From contig JBGCEJ010000001.1 of the NCBI GenBank assembly GCA_045106235.1, forward strand, positions 138,415-202,414: DNA of 64,000 bases, in the 5' to 3' direction. How positions within the stretch are numbered: position 1 is the first letter of the stretch; every line of letters begins with the position of its first letter. Positions 52,401 through 61,968 of this stretch are shown here, in pieces. A program made the translations under genes and the position numbers. The notes below the pieces were generated by a model, which saw nothing but the letters and a program-made list of their open reading frames with translations, did no database searches and was not told where the DNA came from. Source of the stretch: UBA4427 sp045106235 (GTDB taxonomy: Bacteria; Myxococcota_A; UBA9160; UBA4427).

Positions 52401-53969
52401 ATCATCGCGGATACGCGGTACTCGACGCCGGGCGTAGGCCTGACGTCGCCGCCGCCGCATCACGATATCTACTCCATCGAAGATCTGTCCCAGCTCATTC
52501 ACGATCTGAAGAACGCGAACCGCCGTGCGAACGTGAGCGTAAAGCTCGTGTCGGAAACCGGCGTGGGCACGATCGCTTCGGGCGTCTCGAAGGGGAAGGC
52601 CGATGGCGTTCTCATTGCGGGCCACGACGGCGGAACGGGCGCTTCGGCGCTGACTTCGATCAAGAACGCCGGATGTCCCTGGGAGATCGGTCTCTCCGAG
52701 ACGCAGCAGACGCTGGTTCAGAACGACCTTCGTGGCCGCGTGAAGCTGCAGGTCGACGGCGGGCTCAAGACGGGCCGAGACGTCGTGATTGGCGCGCTGC
52801 TCGGAGCGGACGAATTCGGATTCGCGACGGCGCCGCTGGTGGCGATGGGCTGCATCTTGATGCGGGTCTGCCATCTCAATACCTGTCCTGTCGGCATCGC
52901 GACGCAGCGACCGGAGCTGCGCGAGCGCTTCGCCGGTCAGCCGGAGCATGTCACGCGCTTCCTCTTCTTCGTCGCCGATCAGGCGCGGGAGCTGATGGCG
53001 AAGCTCGGCTACCGCACTATGGATGAGATGATCGGTCATGCCGAGCGTCTTGAAACGCGGAAGTCGATCAATCACTGGAAGGCGTCGGGCCTCGATCTCT
53101 CGGACCTCTTGTTCCGACCGGATGTGCCCTATGACCTTCGCCATACGGGCAAGCAGGATCACGGTCTCGACAAGGCGCTTGATATGAAGCTCCTCGAGCT
53201 CGCGGAGCCGGCGATTGAACGCGGTGAGAAGGTTCACATCGAATTGCCGATCGAGAATATCAATCGGACGGTGGGGACGATCCTCGGTTCGGAAGTGTCC
53301 CGGAAATACGGGCTGGCCGGACTGCCGGATAACACCATTGAGATCGAGTTCAGCGGTTCCGCAGGGCAGAGCCTCGGCGCCTGGTTGCCGAAGGGCATCC
53401 AGATTCGTGTCGACGGTGATGCAAACGACTACACAGGCAAGGGCCTATCGGGCGGCCGCGTGATTGTGCGCGCACCGGCGGGCGTGAGCTACGAGCCGAC
53501 GAAGAACATCATTGCCGGCAACGTCCTTCTTTACGGATCGACGGGGGGCGAGGCCTTCTTCCACGGTCTCGTGGGCGAACGTTTCTGCGTGCGAAACTCG
53601 GGGGCGGAAGCCGTCGTTGAAGGTGTGGGCGATCACGGCTGTGAGTACATGACGGGCGGCCGAGCGATCATCCTGGGCGAAACGGGCTTGAACTTCGCGG
53701 CGGGCATGAGCGGCGGCATCGCTTATGTGCTCGACGAAGAAGGCACGTTCCCCTCGAAGCTCAATCCTCTGGCGGTGGTCGATCTGGACCCGCTCGGCGA
53801 AGACGATGCCGAGTACGTTCAGAACATGCTCCGAAAGCATTTCGACTACACGCGCAGTGAACGGGCGGAAGAGATTCTCAAGAAATGGGATGCCTACGCG
53901 CCCAAGTTCGTGAAGGTCTTCCCGCGCGAGTACCGTGAAGCCCTTGAGCAGATGGCTGCCGACAAGTAG
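49470..53969 (+). CDS. gltB: Glutamate synthase (NADPH) large subunit
   Basis: GltB takes ammonia from glutamine and transfers it to 2-oxoglutarate. The 1499-residue protein begins with a short propeptide, then EHDACGIGFVANL, where the Cys becomes the N-terminal nucleophile of the class II glutaminase after cleavage. GEINTIRGNQNWM is typical of that domain. The synthase domain has GGKSNTGEGGEDPKRW and the FMN/2-oxoglutarate region HDGGTGASALTSIKNAG. The 3Fe-4S cysteines lie in GCILMRVCHLNTCPVGIA. The C-terminal beta-helix domain has GGRVIVRAP and MTGGRAIILG. It starts at ATG 49470; ATG 49473 is equally possible. gltD follows after 91 nt. Confidence 0.96.
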   Translation: MMRYGLPPKQGLYDPSLEHDACGIGFVANLKKPASHELIEQATEILCRLTHRGAAGSDEATGDGAGMLIQTPDKFLRKVADQAGFGLPAQGTYASALCFLAVDGDERQKQIEIIETVIAAEGQKLIGWREVPTDPTKIGQIARTGMPEISQFFVGAADGLDQPAFERKLYVIRRLIENQIEALDTAFHIPSLSSKTFLYKGMFLAHQTPEFFPDLQDPDMETRLALVHQRYSTNTFPTWDLAQPFRYLAHNGEINTIRGNQNWMNARHGTLKSDLFGDDLKKLFPIMRNGTSDSARFDNALEFLHLAGRDLAQSMLMMIPEAWENQEEMTAERRAYYEYHSCMMEPWDGPASMCFSNGDGVGAVLDRNGLRPSRYIVTHDGLLVMGSEVGTLPIDSHDVAEKGRLEPGRIFYADLDEGRIINDAELKGRYINRNPYQTWVETNQLKLADLGEVDAVHQPNPEIRLSLQQTFGYTLEDMRFLIAPMAANGKEALGSMGEDSALACLSDKPRLLFSYFKQNFAQVTNPAIDSIRERPVMTLDSTLGEEKNLLVETPEHAQLLRLHRPVLRDHELEAIRQINKPGFKSQTISTLYKVGEGGDGMRAAIDQLCKEASQAIDAGANILILSDRGVSPELAPIPALLATGAVHHHLIRESSRTRCGIVVETGEAREVAHYAMLVGYGAGAINPYLALETVRDIVDEGSYVPADLDHETATSNYLKAIDLGLLKIFAKMGISTLQSYRGAQIFEAIGLNSEVIDLAFVGTHSRVAGVGTDVIAREVEMRHSTGFPEDEYEYPELDPGGLYQWRLRGEQHTFNPDTVSKLQQAVRNESYATFEEYAKAANDDAVRMRTLRGLLEFKFDQDPVPLEEVESSADIVTRFCTGAMSYGSISAEAHETLAIAMNRIGGKSNTGEGGEDPKRWTPDDNGDSRRSAIKQVASGRFGVTSAYLVNSDEMQIKISQGAKPGEGGELPGHKVNQIIADTRYSTPGVGLTSPPPHHDIYSIEDLSQLIHDLKNANRRANVSVKLVSETGVGTIASGVSKGKADGVLIAGHDGGTGASALTSIKNAGCPWEIGLSETQQTLVQNDLRGRVKLQVDGGLKTGRDVVIGALLGADEFGFATAPLVAMGCILMRVCHLNTCPVGIATQRPELRERFAGQPEHVTRFLFFVADQARELMAKLGYRTMDEMIGHAERLETRKSINHWKASGLDLSDLLFRPDVPYDLRHTGKQDHGLDKALDMKLLELAEPAIERGEKVHIELPIENINRTVGTILGSEVSRKYGLAGLPDNTIEIEFSGSAGQSLGAWLPKGIQIRVDGDANDYTGKGLSGGRVIVRAPAGVSYEPTKNIIAGNVLLYGSTGGEAFFHGLVGERFCVRNSGAEAVVEGVGDHGCEYMTGGRAIILGETGLNFAAGMSGGIAYVLDEEGTFPSKLNPLAVVDLDPLGEDDAEYVQNMLRKHFDYTRSERAEEILKKWDAYAPKFVKVFPREYREALEQMAADK

Positions 53970-53992
53970 CCGATGGGTCGCGTGGCGACCTG

Positions 53993-54016
53993 CTCGGCAA
54001 GATTCTCGGCAAGATT
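53993..54016 (+). repeat. 12-bp tandem duplication between gltB and gltD
   Basis: CTCGGCAAGATT occurs twice in a row, and a related GCAAGATTGA appears again about 20 nt later. It lies in the 91-nt gltB-gltD gap and has no T-run or clear hairpin. Confidence 0.6.
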
Positions 54017-54060
54017 GATTTAAGTAAGCAAGACCTAGCAAGATTGAGGCACGAGACCCC

Positions 54061-55551
54061 ATGGCGAAGCCGACCGGATTCCTCGAGACAAAGCGACAGA
54101 ACGTGAGCTACCGCGATAAGGGCGAGCGCACGCAGGATTTCAAGCAGGTCATGCTGCCCGTCGATGACGAGCAGTTGACCTCCCAAGCATCACGATGCAT
54201 GGATTGCGGGATTCCTTTCTGCAGCAATCCGAACAGCGGTCGCGGCGGATGTCCTCTCGGAAATATCATTCCCGATTGGAATGACCTGGTTTATCGCGGT
54301 AAATGGGAGGAGGCGATTTCGCGGCTCCACTCGACCAATAACTTCCCGGAATTCACCGGCTCGATCTGCCCCGCGCCCTGCGAGCAGAGCTGCGTCCTGG
54401 GGATCAATGATGACCCGGTCACGATCAAGAACATCGAGTTCAAGATTGTCAGCCATGGCTGGGAGAACGGCTTCATCAAGCCCGTCGTTCCGGCGAAGCG
54501 CTCGGGCAAATCGGTTGCCGTCGTTGGTTCAGGTCCGGCCGGTTTGGCGGCGGCCCAGCAGCTCGCGAGAGCGGGACATACTGTCACGGTTTTCGAGAAG
54601 AGCGACCGGATCGGTGGCCTCCTTCGCTACGGGATTCCCGAGTTCAAGATGGAGAAGTGGATCATCGATCGCCGGCTTGAGCAGATGAAGGAAGAGGGCG
54701 TTCTGTTTCAGACGGGCGTCCACGTTGGCGTAGACCTGACGGCAGCGGATCTGCGCAAGAATTTCGATGCGGTTCTGCTCACGATGGGCGCCGAGGCGCC
54801 GCGAGATCTCCCCGTGGATGGACGCAATCTGGACGGCGTCCACTTTGCGATGGATTTCCTCCCTCAAGCGACGAAGCGCGTTCACGGAGACGAGCTCCCG
54901 CCTGAGAACGATATCCTTGCCGGCGGCAAGCATGTTGTCGTGCTCGGTGGCGGCGATACGGGTTCGGACTGCGTCGGCACAAGCCTGCGTCAGGGGGCTG
55001 CTTCTGTGACGTCTCTTGAGCTCATGCCTGAGCCGCCAGAGGGACATAATCCGTCCACACCGTGGCCTATGTGGCAAATGATCGCGCGCAGCTCCAGCTC
55101 GCATGACGAGGGTGGGCAGCGGAAGTTCGCGATGATGACGAAGCAGTTTCTGGGGTCGAATGGCCGCGTTGAGAAGCTGGAGGGCGTCGAAGTCCGCTTC
55201 GGCGATCCCGATGCCTCAGGCCGTCCGCAAATGGAAGAGGTGCCGGGCTCCGAGTTTGAGCTGCAGGCCGACCTCGTTCTGCTCGCGCTCGGGTTTCTGG
55301 GGCCGGTTCAGAACGGTCTGATCGAGGACCTCGGCCTGAAGCTCGACCCGAGAGGGAACGTCGAGGCGCAGATGAATGATTTCCGGACCTCCGAGCCGGG
55401 GGTTTTCGCCGCAGGGGACTGTCGTCGCGGCCAAAGCCTCGTCGTTTGGGCTCAGGCTGAAGGGCGCGAGGCGGCGCGAGAAGTCGACCGCTACCTGATG
55501 GGCGATTCGCGACTGCAGAACCGAAGCACGATGGGAAATTTCCCGGGCTGA
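54061..55551 (+). CDS. gltD: Glutamate synthase (NADPH) small subunit
   Basis: GltD oxidises NADPH and passes electrons through FAD and 4Fe-4S centres to GltB. The 496-residue protein has the N-terminal cysteine groups ASRCMDCGIPFC and GSICPAPCEQSCVLGI, the FAD site VAVVGSGPAGLAAAQQLARAGH, VFEKSDRIGGLLRYGIPEFKM, the NADPH site VVVLGGGDTGSDCVG and the C-terminal PGVFAAGDCRRGQSLVVWAQAEGR. It is the obvious partner of gltB. Confidence 0.96.
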   Translation: MAKPTGFLETKRQNVSYRDKGERTQDFKQVMLPVDDEQLTSQASRCMDCGIPFCSNPNSGRGGCPLGNIIPDWNDLVYRGKWEEAISRLHSTNNFPEFTGSICPAPCEQSCVLGINDDPVTIKNIEFKIVSHGWENGFIKPVVPAKRSGKSVAVVGSGPAGLAAAQQLARAGHTVTVFEKSDRIGGLLRYGIPEFKMEKWIIDRRLEQMKEEGVLFQTGVHVGVDLTAADLRKNFDAVLLTMGAEAPRDLPVDGRNLDGVHFAMDFLPQATKRVHGDELPPENDILAGGKHVVVLGGGDTGSDCVGTSLRQGAASVTSLELMPEPPEGHNPSTPWPMWQMIARSSSSHDEGGQRKFAMMTKQFLGSNGRVEKLEGVEVRFGDPDASGRPQMEEVPGSEFELQADLVLLALGFLGPVQNGLIEDLGLKLDPRGNVEAQMNDFRTSEPGVFAAGDCRRGQSLVVWAQAEGREAAREVDRYLMGDSRLQNRSTMGNFPG

Positions 55552-55857
55552 TCGGCGCGGCAAGCCCCCCCCCGCAGAGGAACGCGGATATCGGAACGCG
55601 GAACGGGGCAGTCCGAAGGCGGTTTCGCTGTCCGCGGAACATCGCTCGCTGCACGGGGTCGAAAGCGGTTAGGTGACGACCCGCAGCGAGCCGGCGGAAG
55701 TCTTCGGTCAGGCTCTCTGTCCCGCATTTTCGGTGTGCTGCTTAGAACGCGAGTTGGGTTTGCGTGCTGTGTGTACTGTCACGCATGCCGCGGCGTTCAC
55801 CTGATCTTCGATCGAAATCTTTGCGCCCTTCAGGGTTGAATCGTGTAATCTTGCCGC
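55552..55857. other. Intergenic region after gltD
   Basis: No gene is visible in these 306 bases. It starts with a run of nine C residues, contains GGAACGCGGA repeats near 55579-55602 and one strong hairpin (listed separately). TAATCT at about 55846 could be a -10 element for the next gene, but its -35 partner is poor. Confidence 0.45.
55644..55691. repeat. Strong inverted repeat / RNA hairpin downstream of gltD
   Basis: GCTCGCTGC (55644-55652) and GCAGCGAGC (55683-55691) are a perfect 9-bp inverted repeat. Inside them GGGTC (55656-55660) pairs with GACCC (55678-55682). The hairpin has a 17-nt loop and no T-run, so it is not a standard terminator. Confidence 0.6.
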
Positions 55858-56295
55858 ATGCCTGCCGGTAACCCCCACGAGAATTCTTTGAGCGAAACTT
55901 CACAAGAACCCCACCGATCTGAGCGTGAGAAGCGGCGTGAGAAGCGTCGCGAGAACGGTCGCGACGCCGAACGGTACGAGCCGGGGCAGGGTGATCGCTA
56001 CGACTTCGAGCGTCTTGAGCGAAGTGTGGAATACCTGCTCGACGAGCATGCACGTCTAGGCGCTGAGCGAGAGGCTCTGTTGGCGGAACTCGCTGACCGG
56101 GAGCATCGGGTCGCACAGCTTGAAGCCGACGTCGTTTCGGAGCGGCAGAGGCGAGCCGCGGCGGTTGAGGGTGTGGATAAAATTCTTACGCGTCTTGAGC
56201 AGCTCCAGGCAAGCGTTGCTATGCCGACCTCGCAGAGCGAGGGGAGAGCGGACGCGTCGGTTTCGAATCAGGAAGCTTCGGAGGTGATGTCGTGA
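55858..56295 (+). CDS. Coiled-coil protein upstream of zapA (possible division-associated factor)
   Basis: The 145-residue protein has a charged N-terminus (Arg/Glu/Lys-rich, about residues 17-45), then a coiled coil from about residue 50 to 125 with heptad-like YDFERLERSVEYLLDEHARLGAERE and LADREHRVAQLEADV. I do not recognise a named family. Short coiled-coil proteins with ZapB- or TIGR02449-like sequence commonly precede zapA, and it overlaps zapA by 4 nt, so a cell-division role is plausible. That is inference from context. The N-terminus contains a GAGAAGCGGCGTGAGAAGCGTCGCGAGA-like imperfect 12-bp repeat (near 55924-55951). Confidence 0.75.
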   Translation: MPAGNPHENSLSETSQEPHRSEREKRREKRRENGRDAERYEPGQGDRYDFERLERSVEYLLDEHARLGAEREALLAELADREHRVAQLEADVVSERQRRAAAVEGVDKILTRLEQLQASVAMPTSQSEGRADASVSNQEASEVMS

Positions 56296-56921
56296 GTTTG
56301 AATCCCCCCTCGAGTACCACGCCTAACACTCCTCAGTCCAAGGCGTCCGGAACCGCGACGGGTACGAATGTTGTGCCTGTGCGCATCGCTGGGCATGAAT
56401 ACAAAATCCGCAGCGCGGGCGACCCGGCGCAGCTCCAGCAGCTCGCGGGCTACGTTGATCGCGCGATGGCCAGCGTTCGGGAACGCACGGGCACGGTGGA
56501 TACGCTCGATGTCGCCGTTCTGACCTGTCTTAACCTCAGTCGTGAGATCCTTGCTCTGCGCGAGCAGGGAGAGCAAAAGGTCAGTGATGCACCTGATGCT
56601 GGGCAGCTTCGGACGCTGATTGAGCGTGTCGAAGCGGCGGTGGCTGCGGAAGTCTCCTCGCAAGAGGGGGATTCTGACGGGTCCGTCGAACGCGGCGCCG
56701 AGAGCTCTGGCTCTGGCTCTGATTCCGCCTCTGCCTCCGCCTCTGCCTCTGCCTCTGCCTCTGCCCCCGCCCCGGCTGAGCCTGCGATGGCGAAAACGCT
56801 TGAGCTGCCAAGCCCTGAGGCTTTGCGCGAACGGGGAGCGGCTTCGCGGTCAGACGAGGCCGACGAGACCGTTGAAACGTCCCGTGTCGCGGCGGGCGGT
56901 CGGCGCGACTTCGCGTCTTAG
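56292..56921 (+). CDS. zapA: Cell division protein ZapA with long C-terminal tail
   Basis: ZapA bundles FtsZ filaments. The ZapA domain covers about residues 25-100: VPVRIAGHEYKIRSAGDPAQLQQLAGYVDRAM and VAVLTCLNLSREILALREQ. The protein is 209 residues, about twice the usual size. The tail has an alternating Ser-Ala tract coded by a 6-bp repeat, then a Glu/Arg-rich end. GTG 56292 overlaps the upstream coiled-coil gene. Downstream comes a structured RNA candidate and fau, the same order as zapA-ssrS-ygfA in E. coli. Confidence 0.88.
   Translation: MSLNPPSSTTPNTPQSKASGTATGTNVVPVRIAGHEYKIRSAGDPAQLQQLAGYVDRAMASVRERTGTVDTLDVAVLTCLNLSREILALREQGEQKVSDAPDAGQLRTLIERVEAAVAAEVSSQEGDSDGSVERGAESSGSGSDSASASASASASASAPAPAEPAMAKTLELPSPEALRERGAASRSDEADETVETSRVAAGGRRDFAS
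56727..56774 (+). repeat. Hexanucleotide repeat in the zapA tail
   Basis: Eight consecutive 6-bp units of GCCTCT, with GCCTCC, GCCCCC and GCCCCG variants, encode Ser-Ala and Pro-Ala pairs. Slippage would change tail length without a frameshift. Confidence 0.85.
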
Positions 56922-56934
56922 ATTCCAGCCTTGC

Positions 56935-57052
56935 CTCAGCCTCGTCGCTCGTTTCGACTCGCCGACTTCGTAGAGCTCGGGATCCATGGGCGACTACGCC
57001 TTCTGGGTTTCGAATCGCGTAGATCGCTGCAGGGCGACCGGAGGTGGCTGAG
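56935..57052 (+). ncRNA. Candidate 6S RNA (ssrS) between zapA and fau
   Basis: The 170-nt gap between zapA and the preferred fau start holds a long-range pairing. CTCAGCC (56935-56941) pairs with GGCTGAG (57046-57052), and GTCGCTC (56944-56950) pairs with GGGCGAC (57032-57038), one G-U included. An inner hairpin CGTAG/CTACG (56969-56998) lies beyond an open region. A closing stem, open centre and terminal hairpin in the zapA-fau position is what 6S RNA looks like. The primary sequence is too divergent for me to confirm, and the exact ends are unknown. Confidence 0.4.
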
Positions 57053-57091
57053 CCGCCTTTTGTGCCCCGCCACGGCCGTCGGCCAGGCGAG

Positions 57092-57742
57092 GTGAAGCGG
57101 GAGAAGGCGACGCTCCGCGATGCGATGCGCGATGCCCTGAGCCGTTTGCCGGAGGGGTCGGCGGAGAGCGCAGGCCAGATCATCGCAGGCAAGATCGTCT
57201 TGACCGAGGCTTGGGAGCGGGCTGGGAGCATCGCGCTCTATTCGCATCTTGCCGGTGAGGTCGATACCGGACCTCTCTGGGATGCTGCACGTCGTGCGTT
57301 AAAGACGGTTGTTTTTCCACGGGTGGTTTCTCAGGGGAAGCTTGAGTTCGCCCGGGTGGATGATCCGGCGCAGCTCCGCCGCGGAAGCTTCAATATTCTG
57401 GAGCCGGCCGCGGGCGCCGAGGTCGTGCCGATCGGCGGGGATATGCTCGTTCTTGTCCCCGGGCTCGCGTTTGACACTTCGGGAGGCCGACTGGGACGCG
57501 GTGCGGGCTATTATGACCGAGCGCTGGCGGCAGATTCTGCCGGCGATCGGGCAGGGGGCGCCCCGCGTGCTGTGCGTTTCGGCATCGGGTTCGCGCTTCA
57601 GATCGTCCCAAGCATACCGATGGAACGCTACGACATTCGAATGGACGAAGTCTGGACGGAAGCCACGCCGAAAAGCGGAGGTCAATCGCCCGCTGATGTG
57701 GTCCGAGCCAATGCAGATACCGAGGAGATCGATCCGCGATGA
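57092..57742 (+). CDS. fau: 5-formyltetrahydrofolate cyclo-ligase
   Basis: This enzyme converts 5-formyl-THF to 5,10-methenyl-THF using ATP. GTG 57092 gives 216 residues beginning KREKATLRDAMRDALSRLP, which is how the family starts. GTG codons at 57044 and 57062 are in the same frame but would invade the RNA candidate. Family motifs are IALYSHLAGEVDTGPL, VVFPRV, the Pro/Gly-rich LVLVPGLAFDTSGGRLGRGAGYYDR and GIGFALQIVPSIP. The C-terminus has about 20 unconserved residues. It overlaps tyrS by 4 nt. Confidence 0.92.
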   Translation: MKREKATLRDAMRDALSRLPEGSAESAGQIIAGKIVLTEAWERAGSIALYSHLAGEVDTGPLWDAARRALKTVVFPRVVSQGKLEFARVDDPAQLRRGSFNILEPAAGAEVVPIGGDMLVLVPGLAFDTSGGRLGRGAGYYDRALAADSAGDRAGGAPRAVRFGIGFALQIVPSIPMERYDIRMDEVWTEATPKSGGQSPADVVRANADTEEIDPR

Positions 57743-58971
57743 CGGATGCGCAAATCAAGAAAGAAGTCGAACGCCAGCTTGAGGTCATGCGGGAGGGCGC
57801 AGTTGACTTTTACGGCGAAGAGGAGCTCGCTGAGCGGCTTGCAGTATGCCTGAAAGAGAAGCGTCCGCTGCGAGTCAAGCTCGGGATGGATCCTTCCTCT
57901 GCTGATCTTCATTTGGGACACAGCGTTGTGTTGATGAAGCTGCGTCGCTTTCTCGATCTCGGGCATACGCCGATTTTCCTGGTCGGCGACTTCACTGCGC
58001 GCATCGGTGATCCTTCAGGTCGAAACAAGACGCGACCCGCGCTCGGCGAAGACGACGTCAAGGAAAACGCGAAGACCTACGTTGATCAGGTTGCGCGACT
58101 CTTGGATGTGTCACAGGTCGAGGTTCGCTTTAATGGCGAATGGATGGACAAGATGACGCCGAGTGATTTCGTGCGCCTTTGTTCGCAGACCACCGTTGCG
58201 CGAATGCTCGAACGCGACGATTTTGCGAAGCGCTATGCGGGAGAGGTCCCTATTTTCATACACGAGTTCCTGTATCCATTCGTTCAGGGGTACGATTCCG
58301 TGGCCCTGGAGGCCGATGTGGAGCTTGGGGGGACGGATCAGACTTTCAATCTGCTGATGGGGCGTGAGCTGCAGCGCGCCTATGGGCAGGCGCCACAAGC
58401 GGTGATCACGCATCCGCTCCTTGTCGGACTCGATGGCACGGAGAAGATGAGCAAGAGCCTTGGGAATAGCGTGGGCATAACGGATGCTGCTGAGCAGATG
58501 TACGGAAAGGTGATGAGCATCCCCGACGCGTCCATGCTCGAGTGGTGCAAGCTGCTTTCTGCCGGCGAGTGGTCCGACCTCAGGGGAAAGCTTGAGGCGT
58601 TCTCGGGTGGGGAGGGGAATCCGATGGCGCTCAAGCACGACCTAGCACACAACGTGGTGTCTCGAGTTCATGACGATGCCGCGGCGGATTCTGCGAGGCA
58701 GCATTTCGAGCGCGTGGTCCAGCGAAAAGAACTGCCGGATGATATCCCCGGCATTGAACTCGAACTCGCCGGCCGCGACGGACTCAAGCTCTTTGAGCTC
58801 CTGGTCGACGCGAAGCTCTCGCCGAGTAAGTCGGAGGCGCGTAGGCTGGTTCAGCAGGGGGCTGTTTCCGTCGCGGGCGAGAAAATGTCCGATCCGACCG
58901 CCTTGATCGGGGCTGGGGAGAGGCTCGTTCAGGTAGGAAAAAGGCGATTCGCGAACGTTCGATTGTCCTAA
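57739..58971 (+). CDS. tyrS: Tyrosyl-tRNA synthetase
   Basis: TyrS charges tRNA-Tyr. The 410-residue protein is the TyrRZ-like form: KLGMDPSSADLHLGHSVVLMKL has the HIGH-type motif as HLGH, DFTARIGDPSGRNKTRP follows, and KMSKSLGNSVGI is the KMSKS loop. Residues about 345-410 form an S4 RNA-binding domain (SPSKSEARRLVQQGAVSVAG). It overlaps fau as ATGA and is the last protein gene before the rRNA operon. Confidence 0.95.
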   Translation: MTDAQIKKEVERQLEVMREGAVDFYGEEELAERLAVCLKEKRPLRVKLGMDPSSADLHLGHSVVLMKLRRFLDLGHTPIFLVGDFTARIGDPSGRNKTRPALGEDDVKENAKTYVDQVARLLDVSQVEVRFNGEWMDKMTPSDFVRLCSQTTVARMLERDDFAKRYAGEVPIFIHEFLYPFVQGYDSVALEADVELGGTDQTFNLLMGRELQRAYGQAPQAVITHPLLVGLDGTEKMSKSLGNSVGITDAAEQMYGKVMSIPDASMLEWCKLLSAGEWSDLRGKLEAFSGGEGNPMALKHDLAHNVVSRVHDDAAADSARQHFERVVQRKELPDDIPGIELELAGRDGLKLFELLVDAKLSPSKSEARRLVQQGAVSVAGEKMSDPTALIGAGERLVQVGKRRFANVRLS

Positions 58972-59018
58972 TAGGTCGTCTACGTGATCCAGGTGGCTCC
59001 GGGATGCCCCGCGGGTGT

Positions 59019-59080
59019 GCAAAAAAGAATAAGTAACACGAACAAATAGGCTTGACCGCGGGGGCACGCTTACGTAATGT
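59019..59080 (+). promoter_or_regulatory. rRNA operon promoter with UP-like A-rich element
   Basis: TTGACC (59052-59057) and TAATGT (59075-59080) are exactly 17 nt apart, followed by a GC-rich discriminator (GTGCCCCTCCC overlaps it). Just upstream, 59019-59050 is A-rich, with an AAAAAAGAATAAG stretch, as in UP elements bound by the RNA polymerase alpha subunits. GC-rich discriminators make rrn promoters sensitive to ppGpp. The rest of the 456-nt tyrS-16S gap is leader RNA, without a gene. Confidence 0.7.
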
Positions 59081-59226
59081 GCCCCTCCCGCCGCAGAGAG
59101 CATCTGCAGCGGGTTCCTGGACACCGGATCTGAAAAACGGACTGCCTCGAAGTTCTGAGGCAGGAAGGGATAAGATTCGGCCAGGATTGTCTGAGGGAGT
59201 TCTTAACAGGCTCCCAGGGCTTCGGT

Positions 59227-59240
59227 AGTTCTTTGAAAAC
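59227..59240 (+). promoter_or_regulatory. boxA antitermination element in the rrn leader
   Basis: The leader reads AGTTCTTTGAAAAC, close to the boxA sequence in Bacillus rRNA leaders (TGTTCTTTGAAAAC), the binding site of NusB/NusE. Related copies GATCTTTGATAAC and GTGCTTTGATAAC occur before 23S. Confidence 0.6.
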
Positions 59241-59252
59241 TGAATAGCGTGT
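59236..59252 (+). repeat. Left arm of the 16S processing stem
   Basis: AAAACTGAATAGCGTGT is the exact reverse complement of bases 61148-61164 downstream of 16S. The 17-bp helix brackets the whole 16S rRNA and is the expected RNase III substrate. Confidence 0.88.
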
Positions 59253-59427
59253 GGTTCGTAGAGTCGGGGACAGCTCGACAATGCGAATCGATACAAAAGA
59301 TTAATGTCCCATGCAGGGCAAGGGTCTCGCAAGAGATTCGAGTTCTGCTGATGTACATGACGGCTCCGAGGGTGCGCCAGCGCATCCCTCAACGATCCTT
59401 CGGGATCAGGAGTTGTCAGCCAAATTT

Positions 59428-61313
<1,886 letters not shown>

Positions 61314-61391
61314 GGGCCTGTAGCTCAGCCTGGTTAGAGCGTCCGCCTGATAAGCGGGAGGTCGGTGGTTCGAGTCCACCCAGGCCCACCA
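61314..61391 (+). tRNA. tRNA-Ile (anticodon GAT)
   Basis: The 78-nt cloverleaf has acceptor GGGCCTG/CAGGCCC, an anticodon loop CTGATAA with anticodon GAT, T-arm GGTGG TTCGAGT CCACC and an encoded CCA end. The D-loop is one base longer than in E. coli tRNA-Ile. It sits in the 16S-23S spacer as usual. Confidence 0.97.
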
Positions 61392-61608
61392 CCTTTTTAC
61401 CTTTTGTGCCCGCCGCGCTTCGGTTTATCCGAGGCAGGCAGCTGAGAGGGGATCTTTCCCCGCTTCTCGAGTGGCAGCAGGGTGAATCGCCTTGGTACGG
61501 GAGTTGGGTGAGGGAGTCGATGCGGATGCCGGATGCTCCGATGGATCTCTTTTAGAGGTTTTCCTGGACCGTCTTTTTTCTTGGCTTTCGAGCCTGAGTA
61601 AAAAGTTT

Positions 61609-61684
61609 GGGGCTGTAGCTCAGCTGGGAGAGCGCGGGCTTTGCAAGCCTGAGGTCGTCGGTTCGATCCCGTCCAGCTCCACCA
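61609..61684 (+). tRNA. tRNA-Ala (anticodon TGC)
   Basis: The 76-nt cloverleaf has acceptor GGGGCTG/CAGCTCC, anticodon loop TTTGCAA with anticodon TGC, TTCGATC T-loop and an encoded CCA end. It is separated from tRNA-Ile by 217 nt, longer than in E. coli, with no gene between. Confidence 0.97.
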
Positions 61685-61864
61685 GGTCCTCCTCTTGATT
61701 TTCGCGACAGTCGTTCAACCTTTGCGGGTTGATCTGGTGTCGCGATGCACTCTTGAAGAACGTCGATGTAAGTCGGCGCCCTTCTCGGGAGCAACTCAAA
61801 AAGGTGCCGTTTGACGGCACGCCTACCCCACACAGGTAGGAGAGTATAGATCTAACGATCTTTC

Positions 61865-61952
61865 GATCTTTGATAACTGAATATCTTTCCAAGCTGAGAG
61901 CGTCTTGTATGCAAGACATGAATCGAAGCGCCGCAAGGTGCTTTGATAACTG
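61865..61952 (+). promoter_or_regulatory. boxA-like elements before 23S
   Basis: GATCTTTGATAACTGAATAT at 61865 repeats the leader boxA plus processing-stem sequence, and GTGCTTTGATAACTG at 61938 is a second copy. A boxA before 23S is normal in rrn operons and keeps antitermination active. The matching 3' arm of the 23S stem lies outside the window. Confidence 0.5.
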
Positions 61953-61968
61953 CCCAAGCTGATTTTAT

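Noticed and set aside
49638..53237. Several minus-strand open frames of 280-400 codons opposite gltB
   Set aside because: Shadows of the GltB frame; GltB motifs run without a break on the plus strand.
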